Source: a virus. Taken from it: a stretch of 28,619 nucleotides of DNA. The notes under the pieces were generated by a model. The model made no database searches. It was not told the origin of the DNA and saw only the letters and a list, made by a program, of their open reading frames with translations. The translations under genes and the position numbers were made by a program. Position 1 is the first letter of the stretch. Each line of letters opens with the position of its first letter. Positions 1 to 5,904 of the stretch are shown in pieces. The stretch covers positions 1-28,619 of the IMG/VR virus record IMGVR_UViG_3300044620_000286; one strand, given 5' to 3'.

Positions 1-2
1 CC

Positions 3-632
3 TTTGACATTGAGCGGGCCGTTAAGACCGGCGTTGCGCTGGGCGACACCAATGAACAGATTGCCCGGTCAATTGTTGGCGACGGAATGCGCGGGCCGGA
101 AGCGTTCCCGCGTGGCCGGCGTGACGTCATGGCGGTCACCCGAACAGCGGTGCAGACGGTGGCCAATGATGCCCGCCTTGCCACGTTTGAGGCCAACACC
201 AACGTGATCAAGGCGGTGCAGTGGATCAGCACCTTAGACAGCCGCACTAGTGATATTTGCATTGCCCGATCCGGCCTTGTTTGGACGCTGCCCGGCTATA
301 AGCCAAAGGGCCATAACATTGAATGGCAAGGGCCGCCGCCCGCGCATTGGGCTTGCCGATCAACAATCATCCCGATCACCAAAACATTCCGCGAACTTGG
401 CCTAGACATTGATGAAGTGCCGGCATCCACTCGCGCCAGCATGGACGGGCAAGTCGCCGCCGATCTGACTTTTGGCGATTGGCTGAAAGGCAAGCCCGTT
501 GAGTTTGCTGATGAGATGCTAGGCAAGGGCCGCGCCCAGCTTTGGCGTGATGGCAAGATCACTTTGCAGGACTTGCTAAACGCGCAAGGCGTTCCGCTAA
601 CGCTGCGAGAGTTGCGTGAGAAATACGGCTAA
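3..632 (+). CDS. Minor head / head morphogenesis protein (SPP1 gp7 / Mu gpF family), 5'-truncated
   Basis: The reading frame is open from the first bases of the window, so the N-terminus lies outside it; about 209 residues are visible. The C-terminal part carries the family signature: W-[IV]-S-T-L-D-x-R-T-S-x-x-C followed about 40 residues later by H-W-x-C-R-S-T-I-I-P, the paired Cys/His pattern of Phage_Mu_F / SPP1 gp7-like head morphogenesis proteins. Members sit just after the portal gene and help procapsid assembly and DNA delivery. Scaffold and capsid genes follow, as expected. An internal ATG at 87 is not the likely start, because conserved-looking sequence continues upstream of it. Confidence 0.85.
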   Translation, partial: FDIERAVKTGVALGDTNEQIARSIVGDGMRGPEAFPRGRRDVMAVTRTAVQTVANDARLATFEANTNVIKAVQWISTLDSRTSDICIARSGLVWTLPGYKPKGHNIEWQGPPPAHWACRSTIIPITKTFRELGLDIDEVPASTRASMDGQVAADLTFGDWLKGKPVEFADEMLGKGRAQLWRDGKITLQDLLNAQGVPLTLRELREKYG

Positions 633-745
633 TCCGCCACCTTGTTATTGACATCATAGTTTGTTAAAGTATCGGCGCTTACAGCATGGGTTGCGCCCAT
701 GTTGGAGTTAACGGCCAGTGGCCATCTGTCCAGAGGACGCCAAGA
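633..745 (+). promoter_or_regulatory. Leader ahead of the scaffold/capsid genes: candidate promoter, hairpin and palindrome
   Basis: A perfect TTGACA lies at 648-653; the best -10 partner after 16 bases is TATCGG at 670-675, which is weak. Downstream, CAGCATGGG (682-690) can pair with CCCATGTTG (696-704) around a TTGCG loop, with one G-U pair. A short dyad GGCCA-G-TGGCC covers 713-723. The Shine-Dalgarno AGAGGA (732-737) follows. The arrangement suggests a separate transcription start and structured leader for the highly expressed capsid genes. That is inference; the -10 is not convincing by eye. Confidence 0.4.
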
Positions 746-1354
746 ATGAGCGAAGGCAATAGCGAGATTGAAGAACTGAAAGCGGCGGTAGACGCACTGA
801 GTGCGAAAAACCGGGAACTGCTGGGCGAATTAAAGACGGTCAAAGCGAAGGCGCGGGGCGCTGACATTGATCCGAATGAATTTGCAGCCTTGCAAAGCGC
901 CAATGAGGAACTTTTCGCCAAGCTGACCAAAGTCGAAAAGGAAAGCGGCAAGACAATCGAAGGACTGCAAAAGACATTGCAGACCAAAGACGCCACCTTG
1001 CAAAGCTATCTGATTGATAATGGTTTGTCTGATGCCTTGCTAAAGGCCAACGTGAGGCCCGAACTGATGCCGGCAGTGAAGGCGATGCTTCGTGCAAATG
1101 CCAAACTTGCCGACGAAGGCGGGCAATACAAAGCCATTCTTGGGGATAAGCCGCTGTCCGATGCCGTTATGGAATGGGCAGCCACCGATGAGGGCAAGCA
1201 CTTTGTTGCAGCGCCCGCAAATGCTGGTGGCGGCGCATCTGGTGGCAATTCGGGCGGCAACAACATTCAGCCTAAGGGCAACCTTGGCGGTGACAAGACA
1301 CAACGAGTCAACGCCATCGCTTCCCGATTCCCCGAACTTGCCAATAATGGCTAA
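746..1354 (+). CDS. Capsid scaffolding protein (202 aa)
   Basis: Placed directly before the major capsid gene, with the usual scaffold composition: residues about 5-90 are charged, rich in E, K, A and L and predicted coiled coil; a compact helical part follows; the C-terminus is a Gly/Asn/Ala-rich linker (GGGASGGNSGGNN) and a short basic/hydrophobic tail that could dock on capsid subunits. Scaffold proteins chaperone capsid assembly and leave the procapsid before packaging. ATG 746 is chosen because AGAGGA (732-737) lies 8 bases upstream; an in-frame ATG at 686 would put a hairpin-forming leader inside the protein and has no such site. No protease motif is visible. Assignment rests on position and composition. 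Confidence 0.8.
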   Translation: MSEGNSEIEELKAAVDALSAKNRELLGELKTVKAKARGADIDPNEFAALQSANEELFAKLTKVEKESGKTIEGLQKTLQTKDATLQSYLIDNGLSDALLKANVRPELMPAVKAMLRANAKLADEGGQYKAILGDKPLSDAVMEWAATDEGKHFVAAPANAGGGASGGNSGGNNIQPKGNLGGDKTQRVNAIASRFPELANNG

Positions 1355-1368
1355 ATAAGGATTACGTC

Positions 1369-2340
1369 ATGTCTCTTTCGCAGATGCAGGTTTTCAACCA
1401 GTATGTGATGCCAGCGACCATCGAAACGCTGGGCCAGATGGTTGACAAATTCAACGCCGCTTCTAACGGCACCATCCGTCTGACCACTGCCGGTTTTGAT
1501 GGCGATTTCTTGCAGGAATCGTTCTTCGCCGCCATCCACTCGGCCCAGCGCCGCGTTGATCGCTACGCTTCGCAGGCATCGGCCAGCCCGACCGATCTGA
1601 CCCAGCTTAAGCATGTGTCGGTGAAGGTTGCCGGTGGTTTCGGCCCGATCCGCTTTGAACCTTCGCAGTTGACTTGGCTCCAGAAGCCGACCGCCGAAGG
1701 CATCGAAGTGGCCAGCCGCAACTTTGCCGAAGCCCTGCTTCGTGACCAGCTTAACACCGCCGTCGCGGCGCTTGTGGCTGCCATTGAGAACCAAGCAACT
1801 GCCACCAATGACGTGTCGGCTGGCACCAATGCCGTTGTGACTTACAACGTCATCAACGGCGCACATGCCAAGTTTGGTGATCGTTCGATGGACATCCTGG
1901 CCAACGTGATGACCGGCTCCATGCTGCACAAGCTGGTTGACCAGAACCTGACCAACACCGCGCGCCTGTTCTATGCACAGGGCGTTCAGGTGGTGGACAT
2001 TCTGGGCAAGGCCGTGATCGTGACCGATGCGCCGGCTCTGTCCGTGGCCGGTTCGCCGGGCAAGGATAAGGTGCTGGGCCTGGTGTCTGGCGCTGCGACC
2101 GTGTTCGACGGTGGCGATGTCATCAGCAACATCGACACGTCCAACGGTCAGACCCGCATCGAAACGACGATGCAGGTCGATTACAGCTTCGGCCTTGGCC
2201 TTAAGGGCTATGCTTGGGACGAAGCCAACGGCGGCAAGTCGCCGACTGATGCCGAACTGGCGACCGGTTCCAACTGGGACAAGGTTGCGACCGACATCAA
2301 GAACACCGCTGGCGTTATCGCCATCGGCGACATGTCGTAA
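1369..2340 (+). CDS. Major capsid protein (323 aa)
   Basis: The protein builds the icosahedral shell, probably with the HK97 fold common to tailed phages. It starts M-S-L-S-Q-M-Q-V-F-N-Q-Y-V-M-P-A, with a long helical N-terminal part, a central A-rich helix (AALVAAIENQA), then the segment H-A-K-F-G-D-R-S-M-D-I-L-A-N-V-M-T-G and a beta-rich C-terminal half ending in a G-[LY]-K-G-Y-A-W-D motif near residue 280. These are features of phage capsid proteins without an N-terminal prohead-protease region. The scaffold stop is 14 bases upstream and TAAGGA precedes the start. Codon use is strongly biased to C/G third positions compared with neighbours, consistent with very high expression. Family level is inferred from position and sequence character. 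Confidence 0.88.
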   Translation: MSLSQMQVFNQYVMPATIETLGQMVDKFNAASNGTIRLTTAGFDGDFLQESFFAAIHSAQRRVDRYASQASASPTDLTQLKHVSVKVAGGFGPIRFEPSQLTWLQKPTAEGIEVASRNFAEALLRDQLNTAVAALVAAIENQATATNDVSAGTNAVVTYNVINGAHAKFGDRSMDILANVMTGSMLHKLVDQNLTNTARLFYAQGVQVVDILGKAVIVTDAPALSVAGSPGKDKVLGLVSGAATVFDGGDVISNIDTSNGQTRIETTMQVDYSFGLGLKGYAWDEANGGKSPTDAELATGSNWDKVATDIKNTAGVIAIGDMS

Positions 2341-2353
2341 GACGTGAGGGAAT

Positions 2354-2393
2354 GGGGCTGGCAGGAAGTGGCCAGCCCCAAACCTTTTGGGGG
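2354..2393 (+). promoter_or_regulatory. Two mutually exclusive hairpins after the capsid gene
   Basis: GGGGCTGGC (2354-2362) pairs perfectly with GCCAGCCCC (2371-2379) around an 8-base loop. The 3' arm also starts a second hairpin, CCCCAAA (2376-2382) with TTTGGGG (2386-2392). The first resembles a terminator stem but has only four Ts after it (2385-2388). The second would bury the G-rich Shine-Dalgarno of the gene at 2400. This may lower readthrough or translation after the capsid gene. Confidence 0.5.
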
Positions 2394-2399
2394 CGATGA

Positions 2400-2609
2400 A
2401 TGAAGATTGCATATGAGCCGCACCCGGTGAGCGCAGCCCGCAAGGCTGAATTGCGCGCTGGCGGTTACAAGATTCTAGATGCCCGCTACAAGCCGCCCGG
2501 CGCTGTTGTGAAACAGCCGGAGCCTGTGCTAGAAGCTAAGGCAGAGCCGATCACGCCAGCACTGGCACCATCCCCGATCAAGCGGGGCAGGCCGCGCAAG
2601 GGAAGCTAA
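2400..2609 (+). CDS. Small basic protein with C-terminal AT-hook-like motif (69 aa)
   Basis: I do not recognise the family. The N-terminal 30 residues contain R-K-A-E-L-R-A-G-G-Y-K-I-L-D-A-R-Y-K; the middle is Pro/Ala/Glu-rich and probably disordered; the last eight residues are R-G-R-P-R-K-G-S, matching the minor-groove AT-hook core RGRP. It lies between the capsid gene and the first connector gene, where many phages encode small hypothetical or decoration proteins. A G-run at 2389-2393 acts as ribosome-binding site, within reach of an inhibitory hairpin. A DNA-contacting role inside the head is a guess from the motif only. Confidence 0.7.
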   Translation: MKIAYEPHPVSAARKAELRAGGYKILDARYKPPGAVVKQPEPVLEAKAEPITPALAPSPIKRGRPRKGS

Positions 2610-2612
2610 AAG

Positions 2613-3125
2613 ATGGCGTTTGTTGTCGAAACCGGAGCCGGCCTTGCAAACGCTAACAGCTTTGCCAGCGTGGCGGCGGCTGATGCCTATGTTGCGGATC
2701 GCGGCATTACGGGCTGGTCAACTTTGACAACAACAGCCAAGGAACAGGCGCTAATCCGCGCCACTGACTTTCTAGAAGCCACCTATCGAAGCGCATGGAA
2801 GGGCTTTCGGAACACCGAAGCGCAGGCTTTGGCGTGGCCGCGTTATGACGTTTGGGTGGAGATGTTCCTTGTCGATAGTGACACGGTGCCATCTGCTGTG
2901 GTTCGCGCCACGATTGAAATGGCGCTTAAGGCCACGACGAACACCGACCTGATTCCAGACACTGGCCGCACGATCACCCGCGAAAAGGTGGACGTGATCG
3001 AAATCGAATATAGTGAGTTTGGGCCGCGCGGAACGCAATTCACAGAGATTGCGCGCATCCTGTCGCCCTATACAAATTCAAGCAGCGGCGGCGCGTTTGC
3101 CTCTGTGACGGTGATCCGCACTTGA
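2613..3125 (+). CDS. Head-tail connector protein, 'DnaT-like' family (170 aa)
   Basis: The pattern F-V-V-E-T-G-x-G-L-x-N-A-N-S-F-x-S-V-x-x-A-x-x-Y followed by W-x-x-L-T-x-x-x-K-x-x-A-L-I-R-A-T-D-F-L-E and A-W-P-R marks a widespread phage family often labelled DnaT-like or putative ssDNA-binding. Its constant place after the capsid gene, and its helical resemblance to gp6-type adaptors, indicate a head-tail adaptor that binds the portal ring. GGGAAG precedes the ATG; only 3 bases separate it from the previous stop. The stop overlaps the TTG start of the next gene, implying coupled translation. Confidence 0.8.
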   Translation: MAFVVETGAGLANANSFASVAAADAYVADRGITGWSTLTTTAKEQALIRATDFLEATYRSAWKGFRNTEAQALAWPRYDVWVEMFLVDSDTVPSAVVRATIEMALKATTNTDLIPDTGRTITREKVDVIEIEYSEFGPRGTQFTEIARILSPYTNSSSGGAFASVTVIRT

Positions 3126-3475
3126 CGGGCATTGCAGAACGCGCCGCGCTTTTGCTTGCCCGCGAGGGCGAGACGGTTAGCATTGCGTTTCCCGGCACAC
3201 CCGCGTTCAATCCGATCACAGGCGAAGCGCAGACGCCAACGGCTGCAACGACCGTCACCGGCAAGGGCTATCCTGGCCAATACCGCAAAAGCGAACTTGA
3301 CCAGACGACCGTGCAATCTGGTGACATCCGCTTGACGCTGGAAAAGATCACGCCGCGACCGGAAGTCAATTGCACGGCGACCGTTGACGGTAGAACATAC
3401 CGCGTGATGGACGTGAGGCCGATCCGCAAGGCCGGCGCTGATGTGATTTACATTTGTCAGTTGAGGGCAAACTGA
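3122..3475 (+). CDS. Head-closure / stopper-type neck protein (117 aa)
   Basis: A small beta-rich protein in the neck-protein position between the adaptor and tail-terminator genes, where phages encode the head-completion (stopper) protein. The C-terminal V-D-G-R-T-Y-R-V-M-D-V-R-P-I-R-K-A-G-A-D-V-I-Y-x-C-Q-L-R pattern resembles the OB-like neck proteins of this position. The start is TTG at 3122, inside a TTGA overlap with the previous stop; no ATG exists upstream of the conserved part. The function is inferred from order more than from motifs. Confidence 0.7.
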   Translation: MTGIAERAALLLAREGETVSIAFPGTPAFNPITGEAQTPTAATTVTGKGYPGQYRKSELDQTTVQSGDIRLTLEKITPRPEVNCTATVDGRTYRVMDVRPIRKAGADVIYICQLRAN

Positions 3476-3654
3476 TGAGCGGCGAGATGCTAGAAGTCGG
3501 CGGCGACATTTGGTTCCCGGTGCAATGGGAGCGCGGCACGGTTGAGGCTATCATCGCAGAAGGCGACGAGATCACGACCGTGCTAATCCGCAAAGCTGAT
3601 GGAACACAGATCGCGCTTGATTATGCAGACGGCGAAACGGTGACAGTGCAATGA
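3475..3654 (+). CDS. Small hypothetical protein of the connector cluster (59 aa)
   Basis: Unrecognised. It is acidic and beta-rich, with G-G-D-I-W-F-P-V-Q-W-E-R-G-T-V-E-A and D-G-T-Q-I-A-L-D-Y-A-D-G-E, suggesting a small barrel. ATG 3475 overlaps the previous TGA (TGATG) and a GAGGG site lies just upstream, so I prefer it to the in-frame ATG at 3454. Its last codon overlaps the next ATG (ATGA). Its place between head-closure and tail-terminator genes suggests a structural or accessory neck role. Confidence 0.7.
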   Translation: MSGEMLEVGGDIWFPVQWERGTVEAIIAEGDEITTVLIRKADGTQIALDYADGETVTVQ

Positions 3655-4046
3655 GCCAAGCCACGATTAGCGCCGCCCTGAGCGCCCGCCTTAACACGCT
3701 GGCGGGCTATCAGGTGCAATGGGAAAACTCGCCATTCACGCCGCCCTCTGGTGTCTATCTGGCAGAGTCATTCCTACCGGCTGCCACGCTGGCCGTGGGC
3801 ATTTCCAACGCATCCAGCGACGAATATGGCGGCATCTATCAGGTGAGCGTGATGGCACCCAAGGGCGCGACCAAAGGGCCGCCAAGGGTGGCCGCTGATG
3901 CTGTGCTGGCGTTGTTCCCGCGCGGCCTGCAATTGACGCGATCCGGCATCACCGTGACGATCTTGCGGGCCAGCATGGGGCCGGCGCTCATGGATGGCGA
4001 CCGCTATGCCGTGCCGCTGTCAATTGAATATCGGGCATTTGCATGA
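3651..4046 (+). CDS. Tail terminator protein (lambda gpU-like / DUF4128-like, 131 aa)
   Basis: Residues 1-40 (I-S-A-A-L-S-A-R-L-N-T-L, then W-E-N-S-P-F-T-P-P-S-G-V-Y-L) and the later Y-Q-V-S-V and A-D-A-V-L-A-L-F-P segments follow the pattern of small tail-terminator proteins that cap the tail tube and join it to the head. Length and place, just before the HK97 gp10-like and tail-tube genes, agree. ATGA overlaps at both ends couple it to its neighbours. Confidence 0.75.
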   Translation: MSQATISAALSARLNTLAGYQVQWENSPFTPPSGVYLAESFLPAATLAVGISNASSDEYGGIYQVSVMAPKGATKGPPRVAADAVLALFPRGLQLTRSGITVTILRASMGPALMDGDRYAVPLSIEYRAFA

Positions 4047-4462
4047 GCGCGGGCGGCGACTTTGCGCTTGATCTAAGCAAGTTTGCCGAAAAGGCAGGCG
4101 AAGCGGCTAATGCCGTGATTAGCAAAATCTGCCTTGATCTGACTTCCAACATTATCCTCAAAACGCCGGTTGACACTGGCCGGGCGCGGGCTAACTGGCA
4201 AACTGGTGTCAATCAAGCGCCAAGCAATGAGATTAGCGCCACCGACAAATCTGGCAGCGCAACAATTTCAGCGGCGGCGCGTGATGTGCAGAACGCACCC
4301 GGCAACGTCTTTTATATCACCAATAACCTTCCCTACATCGCTTCGCTAGAATTTGGCCTATACCGCCCAGGGCCAAACACAGTTGGTGGCTTTTCAAAGC
4401 AGGCTCCAAGTGGTATGGTGCGGATTAGCATTAACGAAATCAGCCGCGCGCTGCGACTGTAG
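4043..4462 (+). CDS. HK97 gp10-like neck/tail completion protein (139 aa)
   Basis: The motif T-P-V-D-T-G-R-A-R-A-N-W near residues 39-50 is diagnostic of the HK97 gp10 / tail-completion family. The later Y-I-T-N-N-L-P-Y-I-A-S-L-E-F-G resembles the conserved N-x-x-P-Y-x-x-x-x-E-x-G motif of the same family. Such proteins help join head and tail. It overlaps the terminator gene by ATGA and ends just ahead of a strong Shine-Dalgarno for the tail tube gene. Confidence 0.88.
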   Translation: MSAGGDFALDLSKFAEKAGEAANAVISKICLDLTSNIILKTPVDTGRARANWQTGVNQAPSNEISATDKSGSATISAAARDVQNAPGNVFYITNNLPYIASLEFGLYRPGPNTVGGFSKQAPSGMVRISINEISRALRL

Positions 4463-4473
4463 GAGGTCGAATT

Positions 4474-4935
4474 ATGTCTGACGTTGTTTCTTCTGTTGGC
4501 ACTATCGTTTCGGTCGCCAACGCATCGCCGGCAACCTATAACTCTGCTGGCTTTGCCGCCCTCACTTGGGTGGCTTGCGGTGAGCTTGCCGAACTGCCGG
4601 CCTTTGGCGCGGAAGCCGCGCTTGCCACTCACACGCCGCTGGCGACCGGCATTGTTGCCAAGCGCCGTGGTTCGCTGAATTATGGTAGCGTTGCTTTGAC
4701 GATGGCCGTGTCGGATGACGATGCTGGTCAGACGATCTTGCAGGACGCTGCCGAAGCGGCTGCCGGCACCGACGCACAGGTTGCGGTCAAGGTGCTGCTG
4801 GTGAATGGTGAAATCCAGTATTTCACCGCCCAGGTGATGAGCTACAAGGTCAACGTGGGCAACGCCGACGCCATCACGATGGCCGAAGTGACGCTTGAAA
4901 TCGACAACAAGGTTATCAAGGTTTCTGCCCCGTAA
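4474..4935 (+). CDS. Major tail tube protein (153 aa)
   Basis: The product forms the stacked rings of the tail tube. It is beta-rich, with V-S-S-V-G-T-I-V-S-V-A at the start, a central R-G-S-L-N-Y-G-S-V-A-L-T-M-A-V-S-D-D-D-A-G-Q and a C-terminal Y-F-T-A-Q-V-M-S-Y-K-V-N-V-G-N-A-D-A-I-T-M. This resembles small siphovirus tail-tube proteins with a tail-tube-like beta sandwich. AGGAGG directly upstream of the ATG is the strongest ribosome-binding site of the window and fits high output. Location before the chaperone pair and tape measure supports the call. Confidence 0.85.
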   Translation: MSDVVSSVGTIVSVANASPATYNSAGFAALTWVACGELAELPAFGAEAALATHTPLATGIVAKRRGSLNYGSVALTMAVSDDDAGQTILQDAAEAAAGTDAQVAVKVLLVNGEIQYFTAQVMSYKVNVGNADAITMAEVTLEIDNKVIKVSAP

Positions 4936-5025
4936 CACGGAACGCCAGCGGCTAGGGTAGCACCCGAAAAGCGGATCGCCCGCCGCCTGCCGCTGGCACT
5001 TTCGGGCTGACATGAAAGGGCAAAC
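4936..5025 (+). promoter_or_regulatory. Interleaved inverted repeats: H-type pseudoknot candidate between tail tube and chaperone genes
   Basis: GCCAGCGGC (4944-4952) is the perfect complement of GCCGCTGGC (4989-4997). CCCGAAA (4963-4969), inside that loop, is the perfect complement of TTTCGGG (5000-5006), just outside it. The two stems interleave in the order of an H-type pseudoknot: loops of 10, 19 and 2 bases, stems of 9 and 7. Alternatively only the 9-bp stem forms. The chaperone's AAAGGG ribosome-binding site follows at about 5015-5020. Confidence 0.55.
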
Positions 5026-5430
5026 ATGGACTTGAACACGCTTAAGGCCGTGAAGGCCGACGAAGGCGCGACGCTGCAACTGGTGCATCCGCAGACCGAG
5101 GAGCCGCTTGATGGGATGACCATCACGCTCTTGGGCCAGGACAGCGCCGCTTATCGTAAAATCCAGATGGCCAAGCAGCAAATGGCCTTGAACCGTCTTG
5201 CCAAGGGCAAGCGGGCAACTGCCGATCTAGACGCCGAAAAGCTGGCGGCTGAGATGATTGACGATCTGGCCAAGATGACCATCAAGTGGACGGGCTTCGA
5301 GTTGGATGGCAAGGCGCTTAAGTGCGAAAAGGCTAACGCGGTGACAGTCTACACCGATTGGCCGTGGATTCGTGAACAGGCACAGGAGTTTGTCGCTAAT
5401 CGCGCAAACTTCTTTCACGGAAACGATTGA
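5026..5430 (+). CDS. Tail assembly chaperone, upstream frame (lambda gpG-like, 134 aa)
   Basis: Lies between tail tube and tape measure, where long-tailed phages encode a tape-measure chaperone in two overlapping frames. The protein is small and charged: an N-terminal beta part (V-H-P-Q-T-E-E-P-L-D-G-M-T-I-T-L-L-G-Q-D-S-A-A-Y-R), a K/A-rich helical middle, and K-W-T-G-F-E-L-D-G-K. This N-terminal pattern is typical of gpG-type proteins of Gram-negative phages. AAAGGG is 6 bases before the ATG. The next frame is open from 5345, so part of the translation may shift into it. Confidence 0.83.
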   Translation: MDLNTLKAVKADEGATLQLVHPQTEEPLDGMTITLLGQDSAAYRKIQMAKQQMALNRLAKGKRATADLDAEKLAAEMIDDLAKMTIKWTGFELDGKALKCEKANAVTVYTDWPWIREQAQEFVANRANFFHGND

Positions 5431-5860
5431 AACGCTGTCGATTTACGTCAAGCAAATCGCTTGGCTAAACACCATCCCCGAAAAAGAAAAGCGGCCAAGG
5501 CGTGACACGGTGGGCGGCGATCTGCCGCCCATCACCGCTGGCGCTTATTTGCTAGACCTGCTTTTCGAGATTGGCCCAGCCCAGCCGCTTGCTATGAGCA
5601 GCCCGGTGGCCATCAGTGAGCTTGAAATAGCTGCTTGGCAGACCAATCGCGGCATCAGCTTGTCGGCATGGGAAGCCGGCACGATCCGCCGCCTATCGCA
5701 TGATTATGCTTCGGCGCTGTCTAAGGCCAGTCAGGCATCCTGCCCACCGTTTTACATGTCGCCGGAACGCATGACCGCAGATCGGCGCGACAAAATCAGC
5801 AAGGCGATGTCGTCCTGGGCTGACAAAGTGAACGATGGTAAGCGCGCTTTGCAAAAATAG
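5372..5860 (+). CDS. Tail assembly chaperone, downstream frame (gpT-like), probably made by +1 (or -2) frameshift
   Basis: This frame is open from 5345 (after a TGA at 5342-5344) to 5860 and is +1 relative to the G frame. Its conserved-looking part starts after the G stop, with Y-L-L-D-L-L-F-E-I-G-P-A-Q-P, I-S-E-L-E-I-A-A-W-Q and W-E-A-G-T-I-R-R-L-S, resembling the second chaperone ORF of many phages. The GTG at 5372 has no convincing ribosome-binding site, so independent initiation is unlikely. The best slip site I see is TTT-C at 5413-5416: tRNA-Phe could move from UUU to UUC. The fused protein would be about 277 residues. The gene ends 44 bases before the tape measure. Confidence 0.75.
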   Translation: MNRHRSLSLIAQTSFTETIETLSIYVKQIAWLNTIPEKEKRPRRDTVGGDLPPITAGAYLLDLLFEIGPAQPLAMSSPVAISELEIAAWQTNRGISLSAWEAGTIRRLSHDYASALSKASQASCPPFYMSPERMTADRRDKISKAMSSWADKVNDGKRALQK

Positions 5861-5904
5861 CCGCGCTGTGGCATAGATAGCATGAACAGAATGGGGCTTG
5901 CTTA

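Noticed and set aside
1351-2412. Long reverse-strand ORF (353 aa) opposite the capsid gene
   Set aside because: Antisense shadow of the strongly biased capsid gene; composition rich in H, R and G, no ribosome-binding site and no motif.
4333-5181. Reverse ORF of 282 aa across tail tube and chaperone genes
   Set aside because: Runs through three well-supported rightward genes and the intergenic structure; no recognisable domain.
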